Below are positions 34,278 to 44,123 of a stretch of DNA of 64,000 nucleotides, in pieces. The translations under genes and the position numbers were made by a program. Position 1 is the stretch's first letter. Each line of letters starts with the position of its first letter. Source of the DNA: Idiomarina sp. PL1-037 (lineage in GTDB: Bacteria > Pseudomonadota > Gammaproteobacteria > Enterobacterales > Alteromonadaceae); the NCBI RefSeq assembly GCF_034422975.1, contig NZ_CP139873.1:1674001-1738000 (forward strand), in the 5' to 3' direction. The notes below the pieces were generated by a model, which made no database searches, was not told where the DNA came from, and worked only from the letters and a program-made list of their open reading frames with translations.

Positions 34278-35499
34278 AGCGTAATGCCTCCGAGGGTTGA
34301 ACATGTGCGGCTTGTGATGCGGGATATAACGTTGCCACCAAAGTTAAGGCAATTGCAGCAACAGCAGTAATAGTAACCTGAGACACATTAATGATAATTG
34401 GCAGGCCTTCATCTGATCCGGCAAAGATCTGTGCACCGAATAACGTCAGAATATCATTCAGATACCAACTCAACACCAGCCCCAGAATAACGCCAATTAA
34501 TGCTCCCAGCACACCGTTATATAGCCCTTGCAATAAAAATACCGTGCGTATACGTCCGTTAGATAAACCCAACGTTTGTAATATGGCGATGTCGTGACGT
34601 TTGTCGTTTATCACCATAATAAGAGCCGATAAAGTATTAAACGCCGCAACCGCAATGATTAGCGCCAGCATTAACCACATCATGCGTTTTTCCATGCCTA
34701 CAGCTTCAAATAACTGGCCATAATTTTGTCGCCAGTCGCTGATCGTTAATTGCGTGTTATTGCGCAGACTTTCTGCCACTTGGGGAGCTTTAAAAGCGTC
34801 ATCTAAAAATAACTGTAGCCCACTCACTTTGCCTTCAGGTAACCGAATTAAACGAGCCAGGTCACTACCGTGGGCAAAAACAACCGACTCATCCACCTCA
34901 GAGCCCATAGAAAAGAGCCCTGTGACCACAAAGCGGCGCTGCGAAGGAACCAGCCCAAAAGGTGTATAAACCCCGCCTTGCGCGGCGATAATTCGAATAT
35001 TATCGCCAACGGTTATTCCTTGTTTCTGCGCCAGCCGCTGTCCTATCACCAAATGGTAATTGCCCGGCGTAAGACTGAGCCAGTCGCCTGCAACCATTTT
35101 GTCTTTAAGCGAAAGAGGTACCTCGCCCACATCTGGGTAAATACCCTGTATGTTGGCTACTGACATCTTTTCTGAAAATTGCAATATGCCCTGCGTTTGC
35201 ACGTACGGCATTGACCCTTTAATGGCTTCTAATTCAGGCAATTGCTGCTGTGTTTTTCGCCAGTTAGTCAATTCCGTCGTGCTGTCAGCATCGGTCAGGG
35301 TCACATGAGGAACGGCGCCCAGGATTCGTTCTTTCAATTGGCCTTCAAAACCATTCATAACCGACATGACAACCACCAGAGCCATAACCCCAAGGGCAAT
35401 ACCGGCAAAGGCAAAGCGGTTAATAAAGGCGGTAAACGCAGACCCCTGCCTTGCCCGACTATAACGCAGGCCAATAAACAGCACGACCGGCTGAAACAT
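34270..35499 (-). CDS. lolC: Lipoprotein-releasing ABC transporter permease LolC
   Basis: 409 aa, FtsX-type permease with an N-terminal helix, a periplasmic domain and three C-terminal helices (last about 355-395). Binds LolA in the LolCDE complex. First gene of the operon, divergent from the PilZ-like gene by 85 nt, which must hold both promoters. Confidence 0.94.
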   Translation of the reverse strand: MFQPVVLFIGLRYSRARQGSAFTAFINRFAFAGIALGVMALVVVMSVMNGFEGQLKERILGAVPHVTLTDADSTTELTNWRKTQQQLPELEAIKGSMPYVQTQGILQFSEKMSVANIQGIYPDVGEVPLSLKDKMVAGDWLSLTPGNYHLVIGQRLAQKQGITVGDNIRIIAAQGGVYTPFGLVPSQRRFVVTGLFSMGSEVDESVVFAHGSDLARLIRLPEGKVSGLQLFLDDAFKAPQVAESLRNNTQLTISDWRQNYGQLFEAVGMEKRMMWLMLALIIAVAAFNTLSALIMVINDKRHDIAILQTLGLSNGRIRTVFLLQGLYNGVLGALIGVILGLVLSWYLNDILTLFGAQIFAGSDEGLPIIINVSQVTITAVAAIALTLVATLYPASQAAHVQPSEALRYD

Positions 35500-35584
35500 A
35501 TACCCTCAATTATTTGATGGTTGCTAATTCATAACGAGCAAGGATAATGAGTTGTATTGAGCCTGACAACTAAAAGCCGACACA

Positions 35585-36214
35585 ATGACGCAATCGCAGA
35601 CATCAATGACATCACCAATCGGAGATTTCTTCACCGTAAGAGATCGCTTTCCGGTCAATTTAATTGCGCTGGAGTCGGCTGACAGTATCCCTGAAGAAGA
35701 CGCATTTATCGCTGAAATTCCGGAGTTGTTCACTATTGCGTCCAGTATGGCTGAAAGTGATCAGCAGCAACTGCAGAGTATTAAAGTTGAACAGTCGTCA
35801 GGCAGCGCTCTGGTCGCTTTTCTAGAGCAGCAACACAAACGTATGAACATATTGCTGGGCTACATGCTCCGTAATGAAGATGACCCGGCTAACCGTTTTG
35901 AAGGCGTTGAATACGGTGGCGGTGGTATTCGCATAATAAATGACTCGCCACTAACCGAAGGTCTGACATTTCAGGCAAAACTGTTTTTTAAAGAAGAGGC
36001 TCTGGCAATTTATTGTTACCTGACCGCTGAAAACTCAGAACCAGAGGAAGACAGTGAGGCTTACCTTTGCACGCTGAGTTTTGCTCAAATTCGCGAGGAA
36101 GATCAGGAGTTATTGATTCGGGCCAGCCTCCATGCCCAGAGTCGCCAGCTAAAAGAGCGTTCCAAACAACGCCGTGAAGAAAAACAAAACGACAACCTGT
36201 CATCCAAATCCTGA
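35585..36214 (+). CDS. PilZ-domain-like protein
   Basis: 209 aa. The N-terminal third has a beta-rich region and the centre has VEYGGGGIRIINDSPLTEGLTFQAKLFF, which resembles the D/NxSxxG half of PilZ domains. The usual RxxxR half is not clear, so cyclic-di-GMP binding is uncertain. The last 35 residues are highly charged and helical. Start could instead be the ATG seven codons later; neither has a strong Shine-Dalgarno. Between lolC and mfd, the same place as PilZ proteins in related genera. Confidence 0.6.
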   Translation: MTQSQTSMTSPIGDFFTVRDRFPVNLIALESADSIPEEDAFIAEIPELFTIASSMAESDQQQLQSIKVEQSSGSALVAFLEQQHKRMNILLGYMLRNEDDPANRFEGVEYGGGGIRIINDSPLTEGLTFQAKLFFKEEALAIYCYLTAENSEPEEDSEAYLCTLSFAQIREEDQELLIRASLHAQSRQLKERSKQRREEKQNDNLSSKS

Positions 36215-36261
36215 TTGATTTCGGTATAATACCGACGTTTTTCCAAACCAGTTGAGTAGTC

Positions 36262-39200
36262 ATGACTAAGGCATCTGTATTAAGACCCCCTTTTCCTCCG
36301 GCAGCAAACAAAGACCTTACCTGGCAGGAGTTGCATGGCAGCTCGCCGGCAATGGCAATAGCCAGACTAATTGACGCCACGCCAGGGCGAGTATTAATTG
36401 TTACCGCAGATGCTAACCAGGCACACCGGTTAGAACAAGAAGTGAAATACTTTGCTGGTGAACACACCGAATACCATGACGATATAACGCTTTTTCCCGA
36501 CTGGGAAACTTTGCCCTACGACAGCTTTTCACCGCACCAGGACATTATTTCTGACCGACTCAGCGTGCTGGCACGCCTTCCCGATGCCAAACGTGGGGCA
36601 CTGATTGTCAGCATTAATACCCTGCTGCACAGAATTGCTCCAACCTCGTTTGTGCAGGGGCAAGCGTTACAAATTGAAAAAGGCCAGCAGCTCGACAGCC
36701 TGAAGCTGCGCCAGCAACTTGAGAATGCCGGTTACCGTCATGTTAATCAGGTAATGGAACATGGCGAGTTCAGCGCCCGTGGTTCAATCTTAGACTTATA
36801 CCCTATGGGCAGTCAGACACCCTACCGGCTCGACTTTTTTGACGACGAAGTCGATACCATTCGGCCGTTTGACCCTGAGACTCAGCTATCAAAAGCTCCA
36901 ATAGACGGCATTAACTTACTGCCCGCACACGAGTTTCCACTGACAAAAACGGCGATTGAACGCTTTCGCGCAAATTATCGTGAGCACTTTGAGGCGAGCA
37001 CTGAGCGCGAGTCGGTGTATCAGCAAGTCAGTAAAGGCCAGTTACCTGGTGGTATAGAGTACTATCTGCCGTTATTTTTTGAAGAAACTGCCAGCTTGTT
37101 TGATTACCTTCCGGACGACACGGTACTGGTTACTTTCGGCAACATTCAGGCAAGCCTGGAACGATTGTGGCAGGATATTAATCACCGCTACGATCAGCGT
37201 CAGTTTGACCCCTTACGGCCGTTACTGCACCCCAATGAGCTGTTTCTTCCGGTCGATAATATTCACGCCGGTTTCAAACAATACCGCCGGGTGCGCGCTA
37301 ATGTACCGGCAGAAATGGCCCAACCCGGTCCGACGCCGTTTTTGACAGAGGCAGTAACAGAAATAGCAGCTGACCATCAGCAAAAACAGCCCTTTGCCAA
37401 GTTAAAGGCGAAACTGGAACAGGCTTTGGCAAAGAATGAAAAAGTTCTGCTGTCAGCCGAAAGCGCAGGCCGCCGCGAAGCCTTGCGGGAAATTGTCAGC
37501 AAACTTGGCTTTCAGGTGAGACTTTGCTCTGGGCTGGATGAGTGCCCAACTCAACAAATTGGACTAATCATTAGCCCAATTATTAATTCATTTTATTTAC
37601 CAGACGCCAAGCTTTGGTTTATTACCGAAACCGAATTGTTTGGAAACCGCGTAGTACAAAGCCGCCGACGTCAGCAAAAAGCGACTGTCAGCGCTGATAC
37701 ACTGATTCGCAATTTAGCAGAACTGCAAGCCGGTCAGCCCGTTGTTCACCTGGATCACGGTGTTGGTCGTTATCAGGGACTGACGACATTGGATGCCGGA
37801 AATGTCACCACCGAATTTGTCACCATTGAATACTCAGGCGGGGCAAAGCTCTACGTTCCGGTCGCCAACCTGAACGTTTTAAGTCGCTACAGTGGGGGGG
37901 AAGAAAGCCATGCTCCATTGAATAAACTGGGTAACGACAGCTGGGACAAGGCCAAAAAACGAGCTGCAGAAAAAGTTCGTGATGTTGCGGCTGAACTGCT
38001 CGATATTTACGCCCGCCGCGAAGCGAAGCCCGGGTATGAATTTAGTATTAACAAAGAAGATTACCAGCGTTTTGCCGCCGGATTTCCGTTTGAAGAAACC
38101 ATTGATCAGCAGACTGCAATTGATGCGGTTAAGCAAGACATGCAACAGCCCCGCGCTATGGACAGGCTAGTCTGCGGCGACGTGGGCTTTGGTAAAACCG
38201 AAGTGGCTATGCGCGCAGCCTTTATCGCGGTTAATGAAGGCAAGCAAGTTATGGTCTTAGTTCCGACCACTCTGCTGGCTCAGCAACACTACGAAAACTT
38301 CAGTGACCGTTTTGCTGAACAGGCCATTCGGGTTGAAGTGCTGTCACGCTTTAAAACCGCGAAACAATCAAAAGGCATTCTTGAAGACTTATCCAACGGC
38401 AAAGTCGACATTGTTATCGGTACCCACAAGTTGCTGCAAGACAATGTGAAGTGTCATGATTTAGGCCTGCTCATTGTTGACGAAGAACACCGCTTTGGCG
38501 TACGGCAAAAAGACACCATAAAACGCCTGCGCGCTGACGTAGATATTTTGACGCTAACAGCAACCCCGATTCCGCGAACCTTGAATATGGCCATGAATAA
38601 CATTCGTGACCTGTCAATTATCGCCACGCCACCTGCAAAACGACTGGCAGTGAAAACCTTTGTCCGCGAATACGACGAGCCTACGGTTCGTGAGGCCATA
38701 TTGCGGGAGATTCTGCGCGGTGGTCAGGTTTATTTCTTACACAATAATGTCGACACCATTGAGAAAACGGCAGCTGAGATTGAAGCTCTGGTTCCGGAAG
38801 CTCGTGTTGTGGTTGCTCACGGGCAAATGCGTGAACGTGATCTTGAACGCATTATGTCGGACTTTTACCATCAGCGCTTTAATGTACTGGTCTGTACCAC
38901 TATTATTGAAACCGGTATCGACATACCCAGCGCCAACACCATTATTATGGATCGCGCCGATCACCTGGGGTTGGCGCAAATGCACCAGCTGCGAGGCCGG
39001 GTTGGACGTTCGCATCACCAGGCTTATGCCTATTTATTAACGCCGCACCCCAAACGCATGACCAAAGACGCACACAAACGACTTGAAGCTATCTCTCAGC
39101 TGGAAGACCTGGGTGCCGGCTTTATGCTTGCAACTCACGATCTGGAAATTCGTGGTGCTGGCGAGCTGCTGGGCGACGATCAGAGTGGTCAGATTGAAAG

Positions 39201-39744
39201 CATTGGCTTTACTTTGTACATGGACATGTTAGAGCAAGCGGTTAAAGCCTTAAAGGAAGGCAAAGAGCCAGCGCTTGCGCAGCTATTGCACGAGCGTGCT
39301 GAAATTGACTTAAAACTGCCCGCACTTTTACCTGAAGCTTACATACCAGACGTCAATAATCGTTTAAGTTTGTATAAACGAATAGCCAATTGCGAAACCA
39401 GTAAAGAGCTTGATGATCTGCAAGTCGAATTGATTGATCGTTTTGGCTTGTTACCGGACGCCGCGAAAAACCTGATTCGACAGACACAACTTCGCAATAA
39501 TGCTGAACAGTTAGGCATACGTAAAATTGATATTGGTAATCAGGGCGGTATTATTGAGTTTACCGACGACACAAAAATTAACCCCGAGATAATTATTGGG
39601 TTAATTCAAAAAGCGCCCAGCTATTATAAGCTGGACGGGCCAAACCGTTTACGCTTGACTCAACCACTGGAAGATACTCAAAGCCGCTTAAAACTGGTAG
39701 AGTCTCTGTTAGATGAGTTTGCAGAGCAATCTCAGGCGGCGTAA
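36262..39744 (+). CDS. mfd: Transcription-repair coupling factor
   Basis: 1160 aa (E. coli 1148). UvrB-like N-terminal region (PYRLDFFDDEVDTIRPFDPETQ), RNA-polymerase-interacting domain starting VVHLDHGVGRYQGL, and a RecG-like translocase with Walker A GDVGFGKTE, DEEHRFG, TATPIPRTL and the C-terminal RGRVGRS motif. Releases stalled RNA polymerase and recruits UvrA. 47 nt after the PilZ-like gene and 15 nt before csiV. Confidence 0.97.
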   Translation: MTKASVLRPPFPPAANKDLTWQELHGSSPAMAIARLIDATPGRVLIVTADANQAHRLEQEVKYFAGEHTEYHDDITLFPDWETLPYDSFSPHQDIISDRLSVLARLPDAKRGALIVSINTLLHRIAPTSFVQGQALQIEKGQQLDSLKLRQQLENAGYRHVNQVMEHGEFSARGSILDLYPMGSQTPYRLDFFDDEVDTIRPFDPETQLSKAPIDGINLLPAHEFPLTKTAIERFRANYREHFEASTERESVYQQVSKGQLPGGIEYYLPLFFEETASLFDYLPDDTVLVTFGNIQASLERLWQDINHRYDQRQFDPLRPLLHPNELFLPVDNIHAGFKQYRRVRANVPAEMAQPGPTPFLTEAVTEIAADHQQKQPFAKLKAKLEQALAKNEKVLLSAESAGRREALREIVSKLGFQVRLCSGLDECPTQQIGLIISPIINSFYLPDAKLWFITETELFGNRVVQSRRRQQKATVSADTLIRNLAELQAGQPVVHLDHGVGRYQGLTTLDAGNVTTEFVTIEYSGGAKLYVPVANLNVLSRYSGGEESHAPLNKLGNDSWDKAKKRAAEKVRDVAAELLDIYARREAKPGYEFSINKEDYQRFAAGFPFEETIDQQTAIDAVKQDMQQPRAMDRLVCGDVGFGKTEVAMRAAFIAVNEGKQVMVLVPTTLLAQQHYENFSDRFAEQAIRVEVLSRFKTAKQSKGILEDLSNGKVDIVIGTHKLLQDNVKCHDLGLLIVDEEHRFGVRQKDTIKRLRADVDILTLTATPIPRTLNMAMNNIRDLSIIATPPAKRLAVKTFVREYDEPTVREAILREILRGGQVYFLHNNVDTIEKTAAEIEALVPEARVVVAHGQMRERDLERIMSDFYHQRFNVLVCTTIIETGIDIPSANTIIMDRADHLGLAQMHQLRGRVGRSHHQAYAYLLTPHPKRMTKDAHKRLEAISQLEDLGAGFMLATHDLEIRGAGELLGDDQSGQIESIGFTLYMDMLEQAVKALKEGKEPALAQLLHERAEIDLKLPALLPEAYIPDVNNRLSLYKRIANCETSKELDDLQVELIDRFGLLPDAAKNLIRQTQLRNNAEQLGIRKIDIGNQGGIIEFTDDTKINPEIIIGLIQKAPSYYKLDGPNRLRLTQPLEDTQSRLKLVESLLDEFAEQSQAA

Positions 39745-39759
39745 CACAGGAGTGAATAA

Positions 39760-40857
39760 ATGGCGCTGGTACATCGGGGTGTAAAATCAGTACTGGGTTT
39801 AGCAACCGCATTAGCGGCTTTAGTGTCTGTAAATGCATCGGCCCAGGCTGATAAAGATTATTGGCGCTGGTTTGAAGTTGAAGTTCTGGTCTTCAAACAA
39901 AACGCCACTGACCAGTCCGGTGAAAACTTTTCTTTAAACATGCAGCCTATTGCGGTCGACGAAAGCCGGGATTTATTGACGCCCCACCACAGCCAGCGAA
40001 ACAGATCTCTTCGTAGTGTCCTTCCTGTATGCAAAGCGCTTTCTGAGCAAAACTGGCAAATTGACATTGCCTGCCAATATGACAACGAAGACCAATGGAT
40101 ACCCATTGCCGGAAACCCATTCGCCCCGGAACATAAGTTATCGGAAATGACCTCTACTGAGGTTGTTATTGATGGCCCCGGTGGCGATATAGAGCAGGCC
40201 TCACAACCTTTTCTGATGCCTGCAGACGCTCTCGAACTCTCCCCTATTCGAACCGAACTCGAGCGCAAAGGCCAAGCTAAATCTCTGTTGCATCTAGCCT
40301 GGAGACAACCGGTATTTACCCGCGGTGTCGGTCGCAAAATGCGTCTATTTGGTGGCAAAAATTATGCCAACGACTTCTTCTATAATGGTTTCCCCAAAGA
40401 ACAGGAACAACTCGATACACCACTGTCCAGTGCTGGCCAGGAGCAGCGCATGGATAATATCCAACGCCTGCTAAGCGTTATTGAGTCGGGCACCGAACCC
40501 TTTATCAGCTCGGACGATAACCTCCCAGCTCGCCCGCCTCTAACAGCTGCCGAAAACCCTCAGCTTACCTGGGAATTTGACGGCTTAATGCATATTTTTC
40601 TGGTCGGTAACTATCTGCATATTGACGGTGAGTTCAACTTACGCGAACCAGATGAAGTCAGGCGTATTGCTAACGACTTAGAAACTCAGGCGGCATATGC
40701 TCTTAATGACGCGACTAAACAAACACCTTATTTACGTAGCTATTATTTCTCTCAGTTACGGCGCGTTATCAGTCACGAAACACATTACTTCGATCACCCT
40801 GAACTCGGGGTTGTCGTTCAAATTCGCCGTACTGACTTATCGGCTCCACGATACTAA
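39760..40857 (+). CDS. csiV: CsiV-family periplasmic protein
   Basis: 365 aa with a signal peptide (hydrophobic core about 10-24, cleavage near ASAQA). It is followed by the family opening YWRWFEVEVLVFKQ and C-terminal segments such as LRSYYFSQLRRVISHETHYFDHPELGVVVQI. CsiV of Vibrio cholerae binds peptidoglycan and is needed for LpoA-PBP1A function. AGGAG precedes the ATG. Adjacent to mfd as in related bacteria, probably one transcript with it. Confidence 0.82.
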   Translation: MALVHRGVKSVLGLATALAALVSVNASAQADKDYWRWFEVEVLVFKQNATDQSGENFSLNMQPIAVDESRDLLTPHHSQRNRSLRSVLPVCKALSEQNWQIDIACQYDNEDQWIPIAGNPFAPEHKLSEMTSTEVVIDGPGGDIEQASQPFLMPADALELSPIRTELERKGQAKSLLHLAWRQPVFTRGVGRKMRLFGGKNYANDFFYNGFPKEQEQLDTPLSSAGQEQRMDNIQRLLSVIESGTEPFISSDDNLPARPPLTAAENPQLTWEFDGLMHIFLVGNYLHIDGEFNLREPDEVRRIANDLETQAAYALNDATKQTPYLRSYYFSQLRRVISHETHYFDHPELGVVVQIRRTDLSAPRY

Positions 40858-40874
40858 TAAGTTACGAGGCAATT

Positions 40875-41354
40875 ATGGAAAAGTACGAAGAGCTCCTGCT
40901 GGCCTTAAGAAAAGTTATTCGCGCTATCGACTTATACTCTAAACAATTAAATAAGTACTCTGGGTTAACCGCGCCTCAGTTATTAATTTTGCGTGAAATA
41001 AATGCAGCGAATGGTATAACCGCCAGTAAAGTGGCACAAAATATCAATCTAAGCCCGGCAACGGTTTCTAATGTCATCGAACGCCTTGAACACCGGCAAT
41101 TCATTCACAGACACCGTAGTGAGCAGGATAAACGCCGTGTGTCTCTTTATTTGACTGAACAGGGCCTTAATCTTCTGGAAAAGGCACCACAGCCGTTGCA
41201 GGAGGATTTCATAGAAAAGTTCCAGGCACTGGCTGAATGGGAGCAGTCCCTGCTGCTCTCCTCAATGCAAAGAATTGCCAATATGATGGATGCGGAACGT
41301 CTCGACGCCGCGCCCGTACTTGAAGTTGGAAGCTACCACAAACTGGACCAATAA
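40875..41354 (+). CDS. MarR-family transcriptional regulator
   Basis: 159 aa winged-helix protein. The recognition region ITASKVAQNINLSPATVSNVIERLEHRQFI and the wing RSEQDKRRVSLYLTEQG are textbook MarR. 17 nt after csiV and only 1 nt before the secreted nuclease gene, so it is likely co-transcribed with it and may control it or itself. The ligand is unknown. Confidence 0.9.
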   Translation: MEKYEELLLALRKVIRAIDLYSKQLNKYSGLTAPQLLILREINAANGITASKVAQNINLSPATVSNVIERLEHRQFIHRHRSEQDKRRVSLYLTEQGLNLLEKAPQPLQEDFIEKFQALAEWEQSLLLSSMQRIANMMDAERLDAAPVLEVGSYHKLDQ

Positions 41355-41355
41355 C

Positions 41356-43125
41356 ATGCACAAACGACTACTTAGCTTATTACCCGCTCTACTTATATCG
41401 GGTGCTGCAATTGCAGAAACCTGTGGAAGTGACAAAGAGATTATTCCTATTTCACAGGTGCAGGGAGACAATGAACAGTCTCCAAAGGTTGGTAAGCAAG
41501 TAACCGTGAGCGGTATTGTTACCGCAAGCTGGCAGTCGTCTGAACAACTTGGTGGTTTTTTCATTCACAGTTTACCTGAAGACATGGATGACAACCCTGC
41601 GACTTCAGAGGGCTTATTTATCGTCACCCGGAAGCAACATTCACAAGTTAATAACGGTGAATGGGTAAGAGTGACGGGACAAGTTGAAGAGCAGTCCAAA
41701 TTAACCTCGTTAATAGAAGTGTCCAATATAACAACCTGTGGTGATGCAAAAGCTCTTCCTGCGACAACTGAATTGAAGCTCCCGGTTGAATCACTTGACC
41801 GGTTTGAAGCTTTAGAAGGTATGCCTGTCATTTTATCCGCTGCCGGAGGTGAGAGCCTGACGGTCTCCGGAAATTACAATTACCCACGCTACGGCTTTTT
41901 CGATATTTCCGCAGGCCGCTTATGGACACCGACTCAAATCGTTATGCCGGGAAAAGACGCAAAGCGCCAGGCACAGGAAAACGGATTGAATCGCTTGCAG
42001 GTTGATGACAACAGCAATATTGTCAAACCCCGCCCGCTGCCATTTAACGAACTTCAGCATGGTGAACAAAGTAGCCTGCGCTCGGGGGCTACCCTGAAAA
42101 GTTTCTCCGGTATTATCAGCCAATTCAATAACCGTTATAGAATTCAGCCAACTGACGACTTAGAATTAGAAACACCGTCGGTGCAACCGCAACTGTCGGA
42201 GAAATCAGATAATGCTGTGCGCGTCGCCAGTTTTAATGTGCTGAACTTCTTTAACGGAAACGGTGCCGGAAAAGGATTTCCGACTCCCAGAGGAGCCGAC
42301 ACGCATGAGCAAATGCAACGACAGCAGAAAAAAATTGTTGCCGCACTAACGGCTATTGATGCTGATGTTATTGGCTTAATGGAAATTGAGAACGACGGAT
42401 TTGGTGAGCGCAGCGCAATAACGCAACTGGTTGAGGCGCTGGAAAAGACATCAGGAAAGGATTACGCAATAGCTGAGCCGCATGCCGAAAAAATTGGAAC
42501 AGACCAAATTACTGTCGGTATTATTTATCAACCGCAGCGCGTAAAACCAAGTTCTCACGCGATATTCACACGCCAGGGGCCTTTTTCCTGGGGAAGCCGC
42601 CCTCCTCTTGCGCAAAGTTTTATCGACGCCAAAACGGATAAACAATTCAGTGTTGTGGTAAACCACTTCAAGTCGAAAGGCAGTTGTCCGGAAGACTCTG
42701 AAAGCCCAAACAGTAACCAAAATGACGGGCAGGCCTGCTGGAATGATTTAAGACTTAAGTCATCACAAGAGTTAACGCAGTGGATCCACAGTGAGTCTCT
42801 AGCAAACCCGGTATTGCTGGGTGATTTTAACGCTTATTATCAGGAAGACCCGGTACGTTATTTTGCTGACAATGGTTTTTATAACCCTTCAGGCGCAAAA
42901 GACTATTCTTACGTATACGACAGTCAGGCCGGGGCTTTAGATCATGTTTTTGTTGCAGATTCACTTAAGGAAAAGATTCAGGGGGTCTATCACCTGCCCT
43001 TTAATGCTGACGAGCCCCAGGTATATGATTACCGCGACGAGGCGTATTTTGCAGAAGGCCCTTTCCGCTCTTCTGACCATGACCCACTAGTACTGGACTT
43101 CGTTTTTTCCGGCTCTGGCATGTAG
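41356..43125 (+). CDS. Secreted ExeM/NucH-type endonuclease
   Basis: 589 aa from the ATG at 41356 (MHKRLLSLLPALLISGAAIAE), one base after the MarR stop. A Sec signal peptide (1-21) is followed by an OB-fold-like region (about 30-280) and a DNase I-like domain (about 290-585). Active-site motifs are RVASFNVLNFF, GLMEIENDG, VNHFKSKG, LLGDFNAY and the final SSDHDPLVLDF. Such enzymes degrade extracellular DNA for phosphate, nutrients or biofilm dispersal. Unlike long ExeM forms it has no obvious C-terminal sorting tail, so it is probably periplasmic or secreted. The 3' end overlaps the convergent membrane-protein gene by 97 bp. Confidence 0.88.
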   Translation: MHKRLLSLLPALLISGAAIAETCGSDKEIIPISQVQGDNEQSPKVGKQVTVSGIVTASWQSSEQLGGFFIHSLPEDMDDNPATSEGLFIVTRKQHSQVNNGEWVRVTGQVEEQSKLTSLIEVSNITTCGDAKALPATTELKLPVESLDRFEALEGMPVILSAAGGESLTVSGNYNYPRYGFFDISAGRLWTPTQIVMPGKDAKRQAQENGLNRLQVDDNSNIVKPRPLPFNELQHGEQSSLRSGATLKSFSGIISQFNNRYRIQPTDDLELETPSVQPQLSEKSDNAVRVASFNVLNFFNGNGAGKGFPTPRGADTHEQMQRQQKKIVAALTAIDADVIGLMEIENDGFGERSAITQLVEALEKTSGKDYAIAEPHAEKIGTDQITVGIIYQPQRVKPSSHAIFTRQGPFSWGSRPPLAQSFIDAKTDKQFSVVVNHFKSKGSCPEDSESPNSNQNDGQACWNDLRLKSSQELTQWIHSESLANPVLLGDFNAYYQEDPVRYFADNGFYNPSGAKDYSYVYDSQAGALDHVFVADSLKEKIQGVYHLPFNADEPQVYDYRDEAYFAEGPFRSSDHDPLVLDFVFSGSGM

Positions 43126-44078
43126 GCATTATCAGTTCCAAAGTGAACCTCGAACTCAACACCAATTAACCACTGGCCGCTACGCTGTTCCGTTTTAAGG
43201 TTGCGAGGCCAGTGGTACCCAACCCAAGTTTCCACAAAAAACCAGTCCCGTAAGTATCGCTGACGGTTAAGAAAGCGTAATCCATAGTCCTGAACAGGCA
43301 CCTCGTGGTCAGTATTCCCCTCTATCCAGGTTTCTGTCGCCCAGGCTTTTTCCTGTGCATACAAATGATATAAACGCGCAGTACTGTTCCAGCGAACACC
43401 GTCTGTTTCTTCCGCAAAAGTGCCTTTAGAAGCCCACCTTAATAACCATGTATCCGTTAATGTGGCTTCATAATCCACTCTCTGTGCAACACCAAAGCCG
43501 TCACTGTCGCGCCAAAAAGCCGAAGACTGCATACGAACTTGATGATTATCGGAAAAAACATAACCGGTCATATAGCGGGCTCTGGCATAGGTGTCAAACC
43601 GTAACCCACCACGGATACCTATACTGTAGGATACCCGGTGCGCTTCATTAATGTCGGGATCAAAGCCTAAGCCTACTAGCCACTCTTCGTTTGACTTTGG
43701 GGAACGAATAACCGAAGGGCGACCGGTTGAGCCATCATCTAAAAACTCATTTTCATCAACCCGGCCAATGAAAGCTGAAACGTTTTCTTTTAACTTAGGC
43801 AAGGATACCCGGGCTCTGAATCGCGATTTAACTTCAAAGCCATCGTACTGATCCCATTGCGGCGCAACCGAAAGCCGCCCATAAGAGCGTTCATATTGAT
43901 TAATGCTTTCATCGCCGAATAAGCCGTCAAACCAGCGTGCGGTCACGTCTACCGAGGTTCCAAGCCCGTTACGGAAACCGTCCAGCCACATATCATCTTC
44001 TTCATCAGCCTGTTGATCTGCTGTAGCTGACTGGCAGCCAAGACTAAAAATAAAAGCTAACCAAGTAATCTTTTTCAT
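43029..44078 (-). CDS. Predicted outer-membrane beta-barrel protein with an extended C-terminus
   Basis: 349 aa from the ATG at 44078 (MKKITWLAFIFSLGCQS, signal peptide ending near ATADQ). Alternating-strand segments such as RVSYSIGIRGGLRFDTYARARYM suggest a barrel. The last strand seems to end at GVEFEVHF, the usual terminal phenylalanine. It is followed by about 34 polar residues encoded antisense to the nuclease gene. The tail looks like a later extension after loss of a stop. Function unknown; divergent from msrAB by 45 nt. Confidence 0.65.
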   Translation of the reverse strand: MKKITWLAFIFSLGCQSATADQQADEEDDMWLDGFRNGLGTSVDVTARWFDGLFGDESINQYERSYGRLSVAPQWDQYDGFEVKSRFRARVSLPKLKENVSAFIGRVDENEFLDDGSTGRPSVIRSPKSNEEWLVGLGFDPDINEAHRVSYSIGIRGGLRFDTYARARYMTGYVFSDNHQVRMQSSAFWRDSDGFGVAQRVDYEATLTDTWLLRWASKGTFAEETDGVRWNSTARLYHLYAQEKAWATETWIEGNTDHEVPVQDYGLRFLNRQRYLRDWFFVETWVGYHWPRNLKTEQRSGQWLIGVEFEVHFGTDNAYMPEPEKTKSSTSGSWSEERKGPSAKYASSR

Positions 44079-44123
44079 ATCGAACGGTCTATAACTAAAC
44101 ACCACCTTTGGTTGGAGAACACG

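Noticed and set aside
41290..41355. Upstream start for the secreted nuclease inside the MarR gene
   Set aside because: Adding these residues would place a polar stretch before the signal peptide. The ATG at 41356 gives a clean signal sequence.
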